From NCBI GenBank assembly GCA_009760855.2, contig WPIO01000050.1, positions 2,358,501 to 2,422,500 of the forward strand: DNA of 64,000 nucleotides, read 5' to 3'. Source of the DNA: Cristatella mucedo. Taxonomy: Eukaryota > Bryozoa > Phylactolaemata > Cristatellidae. The notes beneath the pieces are model-generated. The model saw only the letters and a list, made by a program, of their open reading frames with translations, was not told where the DNA came from and made no database searches. A program made the translations under genes and the position numbers. This document shows positions 9,895 to 21,431 of this stretch, in pieces. Each line of letters opens with the position of its first letter. The stretch's first letter is position 1.

Positions 9895-10900
9895 GTTTGG
9901 TGGGAGAGCTTTGTATAGCCTGCAGAAAGCCTAAGCAGGTTTTGGTAGCAGGATTGCAGAAAGTTTTAACGTATGCAACGACGAGGAAGGGATAAATAGC
10001 ATAAATAAGTCAAACGAACTGTATTCAGAGAAGTAAGTAGCAGAAGTGGCATCTCTAGATGGCTGGAAAGAAAATGCCGTAGTCGACAGCTGGAGAGTCA
10101 TGCATTAGAATTGTGAAGTGAGTTCCACAGTCTAAGACTCAACAGTGCGAAAACTTCTGTTGCCAACTGTTTTTAAGCGTAGGAGTGGAACAGCTAGTTT
10201 ATGGTCCCTTGAGAAACTGAGGTCACGAAGAGGCTGACACTGGCGCAGTTTAGCTATGGGTTTTAATTAAATTTGTCCAGTTTTCACTTTTGGGATGTCC
10301 TGCAAGTAGGAGTTTAATATTACCATTGTTTGGACATTCGTTTGTTTTTAGTTGTCCATGATCGAATTTCTTCAGGGCAAATATTTATTTTTTTGATCAC
10401 TGTGGCATATACCGACGGTTTAAACTTCAAATACAACTAAATACGTCTTCAGCAAAGATCTTACAGCCGATCCGATGGGCCCGAATCAGTTAATGGAGAA
10501 TGGCAAAGAAACAATAACTGGCCGTAGAGGGTCTCGACAGGTGCATAGCATAGTCATTAGTGTGAGACTGGCCGCACCGCACGACTCGGATTAAAAGCCA
10601 CCTGCCCAGGACGATTTGGGCTACGCCGTTACTTCATCTGCGAGACCGCACCTTGTTCTCAGTTGTTCAATGAGGATACTATGACCACTATTAAAAAAGA
10701 CTGTTGATAGATCCAAAATCGTAAGGGTAGTAACATTCATGTCATTGTTGCTACATAAGATGCTGTTGGTTACAAGGAGGAGAGCTGCTTTAGTGGAGTG
10801 ATTGTCGCTTGAATGCCGACTGAAATACATCTTAAAATAATTCATTCTTGTCAAAGCGTGCTACTATAGGCTAAAATGCTCGCCAATAGTTAAGCGCAAA
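9895..10900 (-). mobile_element. LINE-A fragment (RT and 3' end), decayed
   Basis: This fragment is in minus orientation. The 3' end near 9,900 matches the LINE-A end at 45.37 kb (GGAGAG.TTTTGTATAGC, then GCCTAAGC.G.TTTCGGTA). Further in, the fragment matches the GAGTTCCACAGTCTA block and ends in an RT frame at 10,621-10,854, whose LDLSTVFFNSGHSILIEQLR corresponds to the DLS.AFDTIDH.vLLE.LR motif of the element. The copy has many indels. It disrupts the third E-D segment. Confidence 0.75.
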
Positions 10901-11479
10901 AAGCCACAATTGTATGGGTCAGCCCAAAGCATGATGCCTAGAATTTTATAAACCTAGCAAGAACTAACCCGATCACAATCATTTTTATGAATGCAAGTTA
11001 AGCAAACTTGAGTACTTTTTTCGAATTCATTAACATTAAAAAGGAAAAATAGCACGACTAGCTTCCTGATTTGTCAGAGAGATTCAATGTGGATGAAGAG
11101 CCCGGTGTTAAGTAAATATTCACAGAGCTACTGTCGAATAAATATTTATACAGTCTCTGTTACTGATATTCAAATACTGACAAAGTTAATGTTTAGTTAT
11201 TGCTACTGCCTCAGTTCTCAATAACCTATGGCTTGAGAAGTTCTCACTGTATTAGTGAAGACGTTTATTCCATATCGAAAGAACTGGCTGGCGTCCATTA
11301 AAAGGTTCTTTGAAATATTGATTCTTTTTTTGTTGCGATCAAATGCTCTTGGATGGAGCACAAATCAGTCGCTGTTCAAAATCCACTAAGTTGTGTACAT
11401 TTCACGATGGACTGAAATGATAGAATTGTAGGAATTAGTTTTAATTGGTAAGTAAAAGCAATGTATATGCGAGCACTTT
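10901..11479. other. No gene seen
   Basis: AT-rich DNA between two LINE fragments. No exon, repeat or hairpin worth naming is recognised. Confidence 0.4.
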
Positions 11480-12405
11480 TTATCATGCTCACTCAAGAGA
11501 CTGAGGTTTGTCAGAGGTAAAGCTACATGAGTTGAGTCAGAATAGCTAATGGTACGATGACTTGAAAGAAGTTATTATAGGTAGGATGAAGCTAGAGAAT
11601 GAAGGAAATTAAACGCGAGTGACAAAACCATTTAAGTGAATACACTGCTTGATTAAAACTCAGTCAAGGTTTGTGTAAAGTGGTGTGATGTGGCAATTGC
11701 TACGCTCACGATAGAGAGCTTAGCTGGAGAGTTTGTACCAACTATAAGTGCCCGACTGCGTACGCCGGTAGTCTAGCAAATGAAGCTGAAGAAGTGTAGA
11801 CGGTATTTTCAAATACATGAACGAATTTATATATCATGTCAAAGCACGCCCGGCTGAAGAAAAGTTAAGTAGCTCTAAGTAATCAGACTTGACTGTGTAG
11901 TTAGCGTTGTCACTAGTGAAGGTCACTTTTCCAGTTGAAACCTTAATTTCGGGCAGATTCAACAGGAGATATGCTGGCAGAATTCATTCTCAGACTTAAG
12001 ATTTTCAGTTTATGACACTTTCGCACATAGCGAGTAATTTGGCTATATCGTCAGTGAGTTAAAGAAGGCTTACTGCCATTAATGTGGAGATATCGGCAAT
12101 ACATGCAGCATGGAGTTAAGAGAATTCAACGTATTTGAGAACTCGAGGGATCAATTCATAGGTGCGACTGAGTCAGCTGCATAAAAGCGTAGAATTTTCT
12201 TTGCGATATGATCCTCGAAAGGGCGACTTAAAAAGAAGTGGACCAAGCATTGAGCTCTGAGGTACCCCCTACTTCAGGGAATCTTAGGATGGCCGCTATG
12301 TTGTCGAGTAAATACTCTGGAGTCTTCCACTGATATAGATTGTGAATCATTGCAATTCAATTCCAGAGATGCAAAGCTAGATTGAAGGCACTCGAGAAGA
12401 CCTTG
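11480..12405 (-). mobile_element. LINE-B fragment, decayed, left part of a split copy
   Basis: This fragment is in minus orientation. Blocks such as GTGATGTGGCAATTGCTACG, TAGCTGGAGAGTTTGTACCA and TGCTGGCAGAATTCA correspond to the RT C-terminal half of LINE-B at 5.7-6.0 and 42.8-43.1 kb. No frame survives. The element continues at 12,741 after an inserted LINE-A piece. Confidence 0.65.
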
Positions 12406-12409
12406 GAGA

Positions 12410-12740
12410 TGTAATGTATCTCCGTCAGTAACTCCACAAAGTCATAAAGACCATGTGGGTGTTATGCAGGAGAGTTTTGTATAGCACTCACAGCCTAAGC
12501 GGCTTTCGGTACGCATTCGGTAGCCAACCGACTTTGTCTCACGCAACAAAGAGAAAGTTGGAAGCATAGCAGAGTTAGGAGAGCAGTTGAGGTAGTGAGT
12601 AGCAGTTCAGGACCGTTGAAAAAGATGTGCCATAGTCGGCAGTTGGAGAGTAGATGTCGTTGCGTCAAAAAAATTAAAAGCTGTGGATCGATCAAGCCAA
12701 CTAAGAGGAAAGAGTTCACCTAATTCTTCTCCGTTTCATA
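12410..12740 (-). mobile_element. LINE-A 3' fragment nested in LINE-B
   Basis: TGTATCTCCGTCAGTAACTC and the following text to about 12,740 match 45,313-45,590 closely, including TTATGCAGGAGAGTTTT, GGCTTTCGGTACGCATTCGG and GATGTGCCATAGTCGGCAGT. This is a 5'-truncated LINE-A insertion. LINE-B sequence flanks it on both sides, so it is the younger event. Confidence 0.8.
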
Positions 12741-14450
12741 AGGTCTCTATTTACCTGAAACAATTCTGACTGTTAATTGATTATATCTAAAACCAGACTG
12801 GAAATTTCTGGGTAGGTTTTCTTAGCTTTTTGGAAAGAGTTCAGATTTTATACTACAACTCGTTCCAGTGTCTTTGATAGGAACCGCAGGAGAGTGGGCA
12901 AAAGTCACTCAAGCCATCTTGGTCTAGCGTTACTTTTTTAATTGTTGGCAAAGTGACAGAATTTTTTTGAAACTTTCAGATATACGACCTGAGGCTAGTG
13001 ACACACTTTTCACAATAGCAGCGCACGACTGTAGCATATATGAGCATCATACAAGGTGCACAGTGACAATAGAAGGCTCTAGAAGATTGGTATTTTTCTT
13101 TGACTGGTTGCTGAATTTCTTCTGGATGAGGTCTCTCTTGGCCTAATTTAACGTAGACACCGAGGTGCTGCACATAAATGTGGTAGAGGAGTGTCGTGCA
13201 TGCATCTTATGTAGGAACACGAGTCTAGTAGGAAGGCTGCTTCTTTATGGATGGCTCTCTTATCTTGTCTACTTTGCTGACAACAAAGCTAGACTAGTGG
13301 TCAGCAATTTCGCAGCAAGGATGACTCGGTAAGGAGATAGCGAAAGAGTTGTAACGAGATGGCTGATCGTAGAATGAAAGAAATTCTGGATTGTGTATCT
13401 GTGATTAAACCATATTTTCGTAGAGGCTAGATTTGGTCTGCGCTAGGATCGACTGATTATTATCTACAGTAGCCCTCGTATACCTTGCAATGGGCAGGCC
13501 ATCCTAATAATTAGTATAATTTCTCAAGCTTGCGCTTAGTAGACTTAATTAATTGCACCACAGTCTGTCTGCACGAGGCGGCTCAGTGCCCTTAGTTAGA
13601 TTTGCATATTAGTCAGGTGCCAACTCGCATGTCAGCCAGTGTCGTGTTGGATCATTCTGCTGGCGATGGCAGGACGGAAGGGGGATTGAGCAGCCGGGGC
13701 TAAGAAGATTTTGTCGCGCGGACAGCATCCATGTCAAGAGTTTTGAAGTTTCACGATTAACGGATGATTTTGAATGTGAATGAGGCACACACTACAGACC
13801 CTACGGGATCCGCATGTGGTCAGATGAGCAGAAGCTTTGTAAGAAAAGAAGACGAGAGCATACACTGGTGGAAAAAAGAACCGATTGAAAGTGTGATGCT
13901 TGTTAAGAGTAGGGTCATGCAAAGAAGCCATGAGAGAAAACGAGCCAGTCATTGCACGCAATTTGGCACCGAAGGTGGTCTGAAAAGCTTTCAAATGCAT
14001 ATTCAAATCACTCATGGCTAGAAAAACATTCATTCACGCATGCAAAATCTAAATGAGATAAGAGAAACCTGAGAAACGGGGACGTTTTACTTGGGCGGGG
14101 CATATATTTTCGTGACCATTGGAAGCTTATTGTCGCATTAACTCAAATAAAGAGATTCAATACACAGATTTGATGCGTCAAAAAAGGATAGAAATTGAGG
14201 AAGGAACGAGTGGGCAATGGTGACCTCTCCCAAATTTCCGAGATCGTCTCCGATAGAAATGATATACCTTGCTACTCAACTATGTTCCGCTCTTTCACTT
14301 TGCTTCGTGAAACGCATCGAATGGGCTACACAAAACTCTGCTTCGTAATACCCGCACAGTCTTTCTGGCTTTGCCGAGATACACGTCAAGATATAATACG
14401 TTAAATCGTATTACGTATGATTAGGGGTTTATTGCACATACTGAGTGAGA
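12741..14450 (-). mobile_element. LINE-B fragment, right part of split copy (RT N-terminus to endonuclease)
   Basis: This continues the LINE-B copy from 11,480-12,405. TCTTTGATAGGAACCG..GAG, then AGTCACTCAAG, match 43.27-43.33 kb. The part at about 13,590-14,020 matches the endonuclease-encoding part at 43.95-44.37 kb (GTCAGCCAGTGTCGTGTTGG, CATGTGGTCAG, AGTAGGGTCATGCA). The + frame at 13,764-14,021 is antisense to the element and is not a gene. No LINE-B frame is intact. Confidence 0.7.
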
Positions 14451-14487
14451 ATTCCAATGAACAGCTATAAGATGGTCCGCAGGGGTT

Positions 14488-14525
14488 ATAGCAGGTCGGA
14501 TTTATAGCAGGTCGGATTTATAGCA
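14488..14525. repeat. 16-bp tandem repeat
   Basis: ATAGCAGGTCGGATTT is present twice perfectly, followed by a partial third copy (ATAGCAG). Confidence 0.85.
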
Positions 14526-15743
14526 GCTGATCTTGAGGCAGATCATGCACGGCCGCTAGCTGCAAAGCCCTCAATACCTAACATACGAGCTTCCGTCTGA
14601 GGCATGTTTACGCACGCCTTCGCTTGGAGACACCAAATTAACATACCATAGCAACAGCATCCACATCTAAGAATAAATTTGAAGGAATAGGGCGCACCAA
14701 TGATTGACACGTAAGATGAAACCTAACGGGCAGATAATAATTAGTCTGCGAAACTAAAGCTGAGGGCGGCGTGGTGGGATAGTTCACGGTACACGAGGAC
14801 ACAAGATTTCAGACATCCATGGACGCGTAATCTCTTGCACGGTGCATTAAAAGAGGACACGCTTTAGGCCGGTCTCAGCTTTATTCGGTTACGTGAACGA
14901 TGTTGGCGAAAAATTTGATTGAAGGAATGGAATCCTGTGAAGGCGAGAAATGCTAGTAGCGCTTGATTCTCTAGCAGCAGTGAAAGGCACTGGTTAGTAA
15001 GTTATATGCTTTGAATTTTTGAAGACAGTGCAGGTAAGTAGCTAATTTAACAGAATTTCGGCTCGTAGTTTTTACTTCCAATTCCTTGAAATGGGAGAGG
15101 AGCGAATCGAAGTCAACGTTTTTTTTCTTCAAATTAGCCTGCTGAATTATCTAGCAGCTCGACTAGTAGTTTCAAATGGATTTGCCAGCCTATTATGGAA
15201 TCAAATTAAAATACAGGTACATTAGTTTTTTTAAGGATAATCAGTGAATCAGCACTGAAGTGCACTGCAATGATAATAGTGAACGTAAATTGTGCAGTAA
15301 GAGCTTATCCTGAAGCTGCACCGAAAGTTGCAGGACAGCACTCAGCAAACTTTGCCTTCAATATTTGAAGTAACTCGGGGAGAACCGGCAATCAGCTGAT
15401 TGCCGGTTCTACCAGAATCATGTTGGTCAATATGAAAAGTATTTGCTGCTGATACAAAAGGTAAGGATTACTTGCAGACACTTTCCTTAACTATTCGATT
15501 ACAGCTCTACGCATTTATCTACGGCTGCACTTCAGCAAAAGCTAGTTGAGGTCACAGCTCGGCTTGTGCAAGTAATCAAGGTGCCGAGCCGTCGGTGGGG
15601 GGATATCGCGATTCTTCGGTGCTTAAGTCCTAACGGTTAGTGTTAGGACCTTCATTCTTTGACAACTAAACTTCTGACCGGAGGTTTTGTAAACTTAGAT
15701 TGGGGAACTACATTGTTGCTGTCTAATTCGGTTTCAATTTTAG
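14526..15743. other. Intron-like DNA upstream of exon B0
   Basis: No supported exon was found. A search of the 110 bases upstream of B0, where an exon A would be expected from the later units, gave no GTAAGT donor and no exon A peptide. The stretch contains the palindrome listed separately. Confidence 0.45.
15381..15410. repeat. Perfect 30-bp palindrome
   Basis: The left half AGAACCGGCAATCAG is followed immediately by its exact reverse complement, with no spacer. The next base on each side no longer pairs. It could form a cruciform or a 15-bp hairpin in RNA. Confidence 0.95.
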
Positions 15744-15938
15744 TTGCGTTGAGGAATTACGAAATACATTGGGCGTCAACTCGTGGAGTCAGGCAGAACA
15801 ATTACTGTCGAGCGTCGCTAACAGCTTTCGAGAAGATAGCGAGCTCGTCGCAGCAGGATTTATTTCAAGCGGTGATGTACCCTCAGTTGCAGCTGCTGGC
15901 AAGACATCTTATTTGATGGCACCGTCGGAAGTCGATAG
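15744..15938 (+). CDS. Exon B0, diverged member of the exon B family
   Basis: The acceptor is CAATTTTAG before 15744 and the donor is GTCGATAG|GTATGG after 15938. Its length is exactly 195 bp (1+192+2), phase 2 to phase 2, identical to exons B1-B5. The frame includes VEELRNTLGVNSWSQAEQ, then LLSSVANSFREDSELVAAG, and ends APSEVDR. It aligns without gaps to B: QAEQLLSSVANSF against EADEYLSSLVNNL, and EVDR against LDDR. Its unit seems otherwise decayed. At 17,036, after a CTTACAG acceptor, a weak exon C-like frame (NEIRPESFG against DEIDEAFVQ) meets a TAG after about 23 codons. Exon B0 links the E-D and A-B-C arrays. Confidence 0.65.
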
Positions 15939-17649
15939 GTATGGTCAAATGCAAACGTACGAGCCTTCGTTCTAAGCTTACCGGTTACTATCTTTAGCTC
16001 GGGCTATTAGGCTCACTTGGCTTAGTCGCCGTGATCAAGCTCCTTACTTTTAATAACGCTGCTAGTCATGAGTGCAAAAATCCACGCAGTCTCTCATGAT
16101 CGCACTGAATACGTGACACACTAATTTCTACTATCCTTCGCTAGAGTTTAGCTGAAGCGGAACACTTCCACTGCCATTATGAATGCTACAAATGACAAGA
16201 AGACGCCGAGCATAACTCAGCTCCTTTCTAACTATTTTGAACGTAGAGTAAATGATGAACGACGTTACTAAAGTAACGGATCTTTTTGGGAGTGTGTCAT
16301 GCCATTCTTAGTTGCCATGAAAGCATGGATAAGCTAGAGCTCTCCTGAGAGCCATTTTTCCATGAGCCCTAACTCGAGAACTTGTGCAATGAGATATTAT
16401 GTGACATTGACGTTACAGTTGGCGCTCATTTGCGGGAATACCAATAAATTCAATTAAATTTCTTAAGTGCTTTAGAAAAATTTAACCTCATTATTGTTAC
16501 TTCGCACCAGATGGTGTAGCAGCCTAATACTAGCAGACTAGTGGAGATGATTTGAGTGATGTGAGTGCACTATAAATCTCTTGAATCTATATAAGTCTCG
16601 TGAATAAAAACCGCATAGTATGTGTGGCTTTGTGCAGTAAAAGACGGAGATATATTAAATTTTCAAAAGTATAGTGTGCACCAAAATGGTGAGAAGACTC
16701 GTCGATGTAATCTTGAATCTTGCTAGTTTTTAGTCTCCTTTGAAATGTTATGTAATGACGCCATTCGGCAAACAGTTTATGTTTTGTGCACACAGATACT
16801 GCAAGCATCATAGCCTAAGCAATGGAGTTGAGTTAGATACTCATGTAAATTAAAATTATTTGTATTCGCTTAGGAATCCTAAAAATATCTAGGCTTCTTT
16901 GAAAAAGGCAGATAAGTAGCTCCACTTTAGAGAGCTTTAGTACAGTCGTATCATACTGCATGAATTCGGATAGACAATTCTCTAGAATTTAAGTGTTGAA
17001 GGGACATTAAAAAAAGCATTCATTAACACTTACAGCCTATTTATAAAGAAGTCTTCACATAATGAAATTCGGCCGGAAAGTTTTGGCAGCAGAAACCATG
17101 ATTAGGGCTGACACCATTTATGCTGGCCTTTCCATGTTTTACTGGAATGAGACTAAGGTGCACGTAACTGCATGATAGCTCATTACCAGTGTCCTCTGAG
17201 CACATATATAGGCAAACCTTCGTTTGATGCCGATGACGTAAATTATGTAGAAGTACCGTTAATTTTTGTATAGTGATTAACCTTTTTATTTTTTAGCCGT
17301 TCCAAAGAGCTAATAATTTTGCGTATCTCCAATAAACACTTTCTATGTGTTAGCATCACACTTAATGTGTCGCGAACGGTTCCATTTTTGATAGTAATGA
17401 TACGTCTAGAGAAAGCAGCTCAAGTTAATTTGCCTCAAACAAGTTTAAGCATTCATCCCTGAACTCGGGTTTAGCTTATCGCACCTAGCAGCTTCGAGCC
17501 CAATCCTCCTATCCTGACGGGGAATTATTGTTATATTATATGCCGAGTTTGCATTTCAATGAGATAAGTAGCTGACAAGTCTCAATGTTATAAATTGCAC
17601 GTCGGTATTCCTTGGTATCCAGAGCAAGTGGCTTAGTGAGCTGAGCTTC
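15939..17649. other. Intron-like DNA between B0 and unit 1
   Basis: AT-rich DNA with no convincing intact exon. A possible dead exon C lies at about 17,036-17,105 (see B0). The minus-strand frame at 16,587-16,811 has no copies or domain. Confidence 0.4.
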
Positions 17650-18026
17650 AGCAGCCATCATATGTTTTCCTATTTTCAGCTACTGTGGTTAGAGATTTAG
17701 TTCACAGAAGGCGTACAGAGATCCTAAAATATTTTAATAGTGACTACATCGGCTCTTGATACGGTTCTTTCTAAAAAAAGAATAAAGAATGTCGTGAGCT
17801 ACATCAGCTCCGATTCATGAATGTGAATTCTTTAAATTTTATATGTGAACCGACATCAAAACAAGAAAGTCATAGACACTTAAATATAGAGAACCTAAAA
17901 GTGACCCATGCTGTTTTACAAATACAATACACGATACATTGTTTAGATTTCATGGCTGCAGTGTGCAGTAGCTTTAATGCTTACGCTCGACTTAGTTTGC
18001 AGTGAATTTGTATTATTATTGCATTG

Positions 18027-18119
18027 ACTTATAAATGCCGACAACGATATGGAAGCTGATTACTCGGTTCAGAATAACGAGTTGTGTTCTTATCGACCTA
18101 ATACTAAATAAACTAATAA
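18027..18119 (+). pseudogene. Dead exon A of unit 1
   Basis: It aligns with exon A of units 3-5 (NADNDMEADYSVQNNELCS), but the acceptor AG is lost (ATTGACTTATA where the others have TTTAGGGCTGTG). An in-frame TAA also lies near the end. The GTAAGTG donor survives. A transcript would go from B0 to B1 directly, which keeps the frame because both are phase 2. Confidence 0.75.
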
Positions 18120-18221
18120 GTAAGTGAACTCCTTTGGATAATCCAGTACTAATACAATTATTTCTACTGACTTGACGTCTCAATTCTGCAAAGTTTGTGA
18201 GGACTGCTACTTTTGTTTCAG

Positions 18222-18416
18222 ATTGCCAGACAAGATACTGAAGCAAAGTGAGGAAGACGACACATTTATTGAGGCGGATGAGTATCTTAGCAGCTTGGTG
18301 AATAATCTTAAAGGTTCCTGTCAGCCTGATCCACGGGCGGCTGTAGAAAAGAGTTCAAAAGCTGCCAGTTCCGCCAACCAATCTACACTGTCACAGTTGC
18401 TCGGACTCGACGACGG
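18222..18416 (+). CDS. Exon B, unit 1
   Basis: The acceptor is TTTGTTTCAG and the donor is GACGACGG|GTAAAG. Its length is 195 bp, phase 2-2. The variable acidic start LPDKILKQSEEDDTFIEA leads into the family core DEYLSSLVNNLKGSCQP. A Ser/Ala-rich linker and the end QLLGLDDG follow. Compared with B2-B4, it differs most in the first 15 residues and in the linker (EKSSKAASSANQ against DTGSRALSPTNQ). Function is unknown; it is probably a disordered linker around a short helix. Confidence 0.8.
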
Positions 18417-19493
18417 GTAAAGTACTGAACTCTGTGGAATGTGTCCCGAGAAGCCACACATGGATTTTCATTACGGCATCGACTATTTGTCTTTTCGTTA
18501 CGCACGATTAATCTCGGAAAAGATGTGCACTGAGCTGTACAAGAATTGCAGCTCGATCATTTGCAATTCTTAAAGATGCCACGACTGCAATACTCCGTTT
18601 GGCTGAGAGTAAAAACAAATATGTAATTCTTTGCTAGCGGTTTCTTGGTTTTGAGAATAATCACATTTCTGCGGACGCTACAATATGCAGTGGTTTACTG
18701 AGAGCTAGGATACATTGGTGTGAAGATACAAATTGAGAGGAGGTGATGACTCATCACAGATTGCAAAAAAAAATAAGAGATTGCTTTGACGAGTAAAATG
18801 TCAAGAAAATAATATCATATTTGGTCATTGAGGTCCTAACTTGCTGAAGCTAAGGTTAAACAGTCTCAAGATGGAAGAAACAGCTATTCCACGAGTACGT
18901 TGGTTCAAGACAGTTAAGAAACTAGCTTCAAACATTTGACATACCATATCACGTATGACTAGAATGTCACTTTTAGTTGACAGAATGTAACCAGTTTGAT
19001 AGTACCTCAATTGATCAAGTCCCTACCGAAGCTAATACTTTTGCAGCTGAAACATTGCAATTCTAGAAAAGTCGAACGATGTCACTGCAGATACAAATTG
19101 CTCTCCAAAATTTCCACTGCTATTTAAAAACGTAGCCCACGAATGTCACTATCGGTATTAGGTCCGTTTTAAAAAACCTCAACAATTTATTTCATGAGCT
19201 GGATAATTATTTTGGTTGAAAAATTACTTTTAGCTAAGGCAGGACAGCACTATTTGGATAGCAAGACTTGTCTGCAGCACTAAATTAAAGGACAGACGGC
19301 AGACCTGAATCGCATTAGAGTGCTGCCCTGGTTAATGCAATTATTTTGCTTGCTCGGTCGTGCAAGTGCTACAGTGCAGCAAGTTTGTAATTCACCTCAT
19401 GTGACAAAGATGGTCATACTTGTACACACACGCATGCACACAAACTTAAGGCACATGCACACCTACTGTTTTATTTATTTATTTATGTGATAG

Positions 19494-19604
19494 CCATCTG
19501 GAGGTAGCATACGATGACGAAATCGATGAAGCATTTGTCCAGTCACTGAACGTTCACTCGGCTTTGAGTTTCGACGGACTTACCGATCATGATGGCAACC
19601 AAAG
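19494..19604 (+). CDS. Exon C, unit 1
   Basis: The acceptor is ATTTATGTGATAG and the donor is AACCAAAG|GTAGGCG. Its length is 111 bp, phase 2-2. The frame reads HLEVAYDDEIDEAFVQSLN, then VHSALSFDGLTDHDGNQR. The peptide is acidic, with a likely helix (DEIDEAFVQSL) and a closing DG.xxHDGNQ motif shared by all units. It lies about 1.08 kb downstream of B1. Its upstream flank has a short, interrupted CA-rich tract, the counterpart of the long (CA)n in units 2 and 3. Confidence 0.8.
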
Positions 19605-21036
19605 GTAGGCGAGGCCTCGAACTCTACTTGCTTTCAAATATCACAGTTACTCGTCAAATGTGCATGTAGTCTTTAAATTATTGCCAAAGGAAACCCCTGA
19701 CCAAAGAACATAGAAAATCATTATTTTATTAAAAGAATTACATTTTCAATTGATTTAATATTCGCTAGATCTAACCTGAAAGATATTTTTTAGGAAATAC
19801 AATGCACAGTAAACAAGCTGATTAATTTTATGAGTAGCAACTGTGACCACATCTCCCTATCTGAAAAGTAGATAATTTGTAGATGATACTTAATATTTTT
19901 TTTTATAACCAACGGAGATGCGAAACGATAGATAGAGTGTGGCCATCGGAGTTTTCCAGTTCTTCGCGGTCCAGTAAACCAAACTTGAAGCAGGCAGCAG
20001 CTAGTAAGTTCAGGTGAAAAGCTTGCTTGAATGAAATATAACGTCAATGGCCTACTTTTACTTAATCTAACGATCAACCTAGCCGTACGGTTCAGCTCTT
20101 GATGACCAACATCGAGTCAGTATTTTCTCAAAGGCAAAGGTCTTTTGAATATGCTAAAGTTAATTGCTTTAATTTGTTTTGATATGCACTCGATTTGAAC
20201 TTTTAGCTGACCCCATACGTCGAGAAAGTGAACGGTATTTTGAAGTGATTACTGGCATTGCAACGTGCAAATGGATGTCTCATCCGTTATTTGGAATAAT
20301 AACCCAAAATAACGTAGCAGCAAAAGACTGCTAAGGAAGTTTTCAGTTACAAACGCTGTGGTTGTAGCATACGTTCGCACTAACAATCTATTCAATGGCA
20401 ATACAAATACCAAATGGACTTTTGCTTAGTGCCCTGAGAGAACTTGATCTCGAGTCAGGTAATTCAAAATTCGCAGCTAATGAATGAAAAAAAAGGTCAT
20501 GCTAAATGCTTCATGCTAAATTTTGATCATATAAAAGCAAGCGTGTATCGTTATACACGAAGTGTTCTTAAGCAAAAATGGTGAAAAATTGCAGCACTTT
20601 ATTACGGTACCTAACCGACATATAATCAAGAAAGTGGCTTAGTTGCATTAGCTCCCGAACCGATTATATGTTTTCCTATATCGCCACTTGTAAACTACTC
20701 TGGTTAGAGATTTAGTTCTCATATGGCGCTACAGAGATTTCATAATACTATAATCAATAATACCTCGGCTGTTCAACCTGGTATTTCTCAAAAAGAATAA
20801 GGAATGTCGTGAGCTACATCACCTTCAATTTTGGAATATAAGTTCTTTATCTTTTCAGGTGAACATATATCAAAAAAAGCAAGTTATAAACTCTTTAATG
20901 GACAGGACTTCAAAAGAATCAATTTTGTTTTACTACTAAAGTGCTAAATTAATTTTTTAGATTTCCTTGTACAGCGTGCTGTAACTTTGATGCCTACTGT
21001 CGCAATGACTAGCAGTGACGTTTTATCTTTATTTAG

Positions 21037-21129
21037 AGTTGTAAACGCCGACACTAATGTGGAAGCTGAGTGATAGGTACGGAATAATAAATTGTGTTTT
21101 TCTCTAGCAGTAGCTGAAGTAGTTGATAA
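21037..21129 (+). pseudogene. Exon A, unit 2, with premature stops
   Basis: The borders are intact (TTATTTAG|A and GATAA|GTAAGT) and the length is 93 bp, phase 2-2. The frame VVNADTNVEAE, however, runs into TGA (21,071-21,073) and then TAG. Intact copies have TAC CAG at these codons. The exon can only be used if it is skipped, which the symmetrical phase would allow. Confidence 0.8.
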
Positions 21130-21236
21130 GTAAGTAGGCAAATTTCCATGGTTAAGTAATGTCTATTTAAGTAATTCAAATACACTGGTTGGTTCATTTA
21201 TGCCAAACTTTTTGGACACTGCTACTTTTATTGCAG

Positions 21237-21431
21237 ATTACCAGAAAAGGGAAATAAGAAAACTGACAGAGACAACACATTTAATGAGGCGGATAAGTAT
21301 CTTAGCAGCTTGGTGAATAATTTTAAGAGTTCCTGTCAGCCTGATCCGGGTGAAGCTGTAGATACGGGTTCAAGAGCTCTCAGTCCCACCGACCAATCAG
21401 CTTTGGCACAGCTGCTCGGACTCGACGATAG
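21237..21431 (+). CDS. Exon B, unit 2
   Basis: The acceptor is TTTATTGCAG and the donor is GACGATAG|GTAAAG. Its length is 195 bp, phase 2-2, with no stops. The frame starts LPEKGNKKTDRDNTFNEADK, then YLSSLVNNFKSSCQP, and ends ALAQLLGLDDR. DTGSRALSPTDQSAL is shared with units 3 and 4 apart from single changes. With exon A of this unit dead, C1 to B2 splicing still keeps the frame. Confidence 0.82.

Noticed and set aside
13764-14021. 85-codon + frame with charged residues
   Set aside because: It is antisense to the endonuclease region of a decayed LINE-B; the same text recurs at 44.0-44.4 kb.
15500-15640. An exon A for the B0 unit
   Set aside because: At the expected place (~110 bp before B0) there is no matching donor or peptide. 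The acceptor-like CTTCAG at 15,535 opens in the wrong phase.
17817-18005. Open frame ahead of dead exon A in unit 1 (and the first part of 24,115-24,408)
   Set aside because: It is the intron that precedes exon A; the frame is not kept in units 2, 4 or 5.
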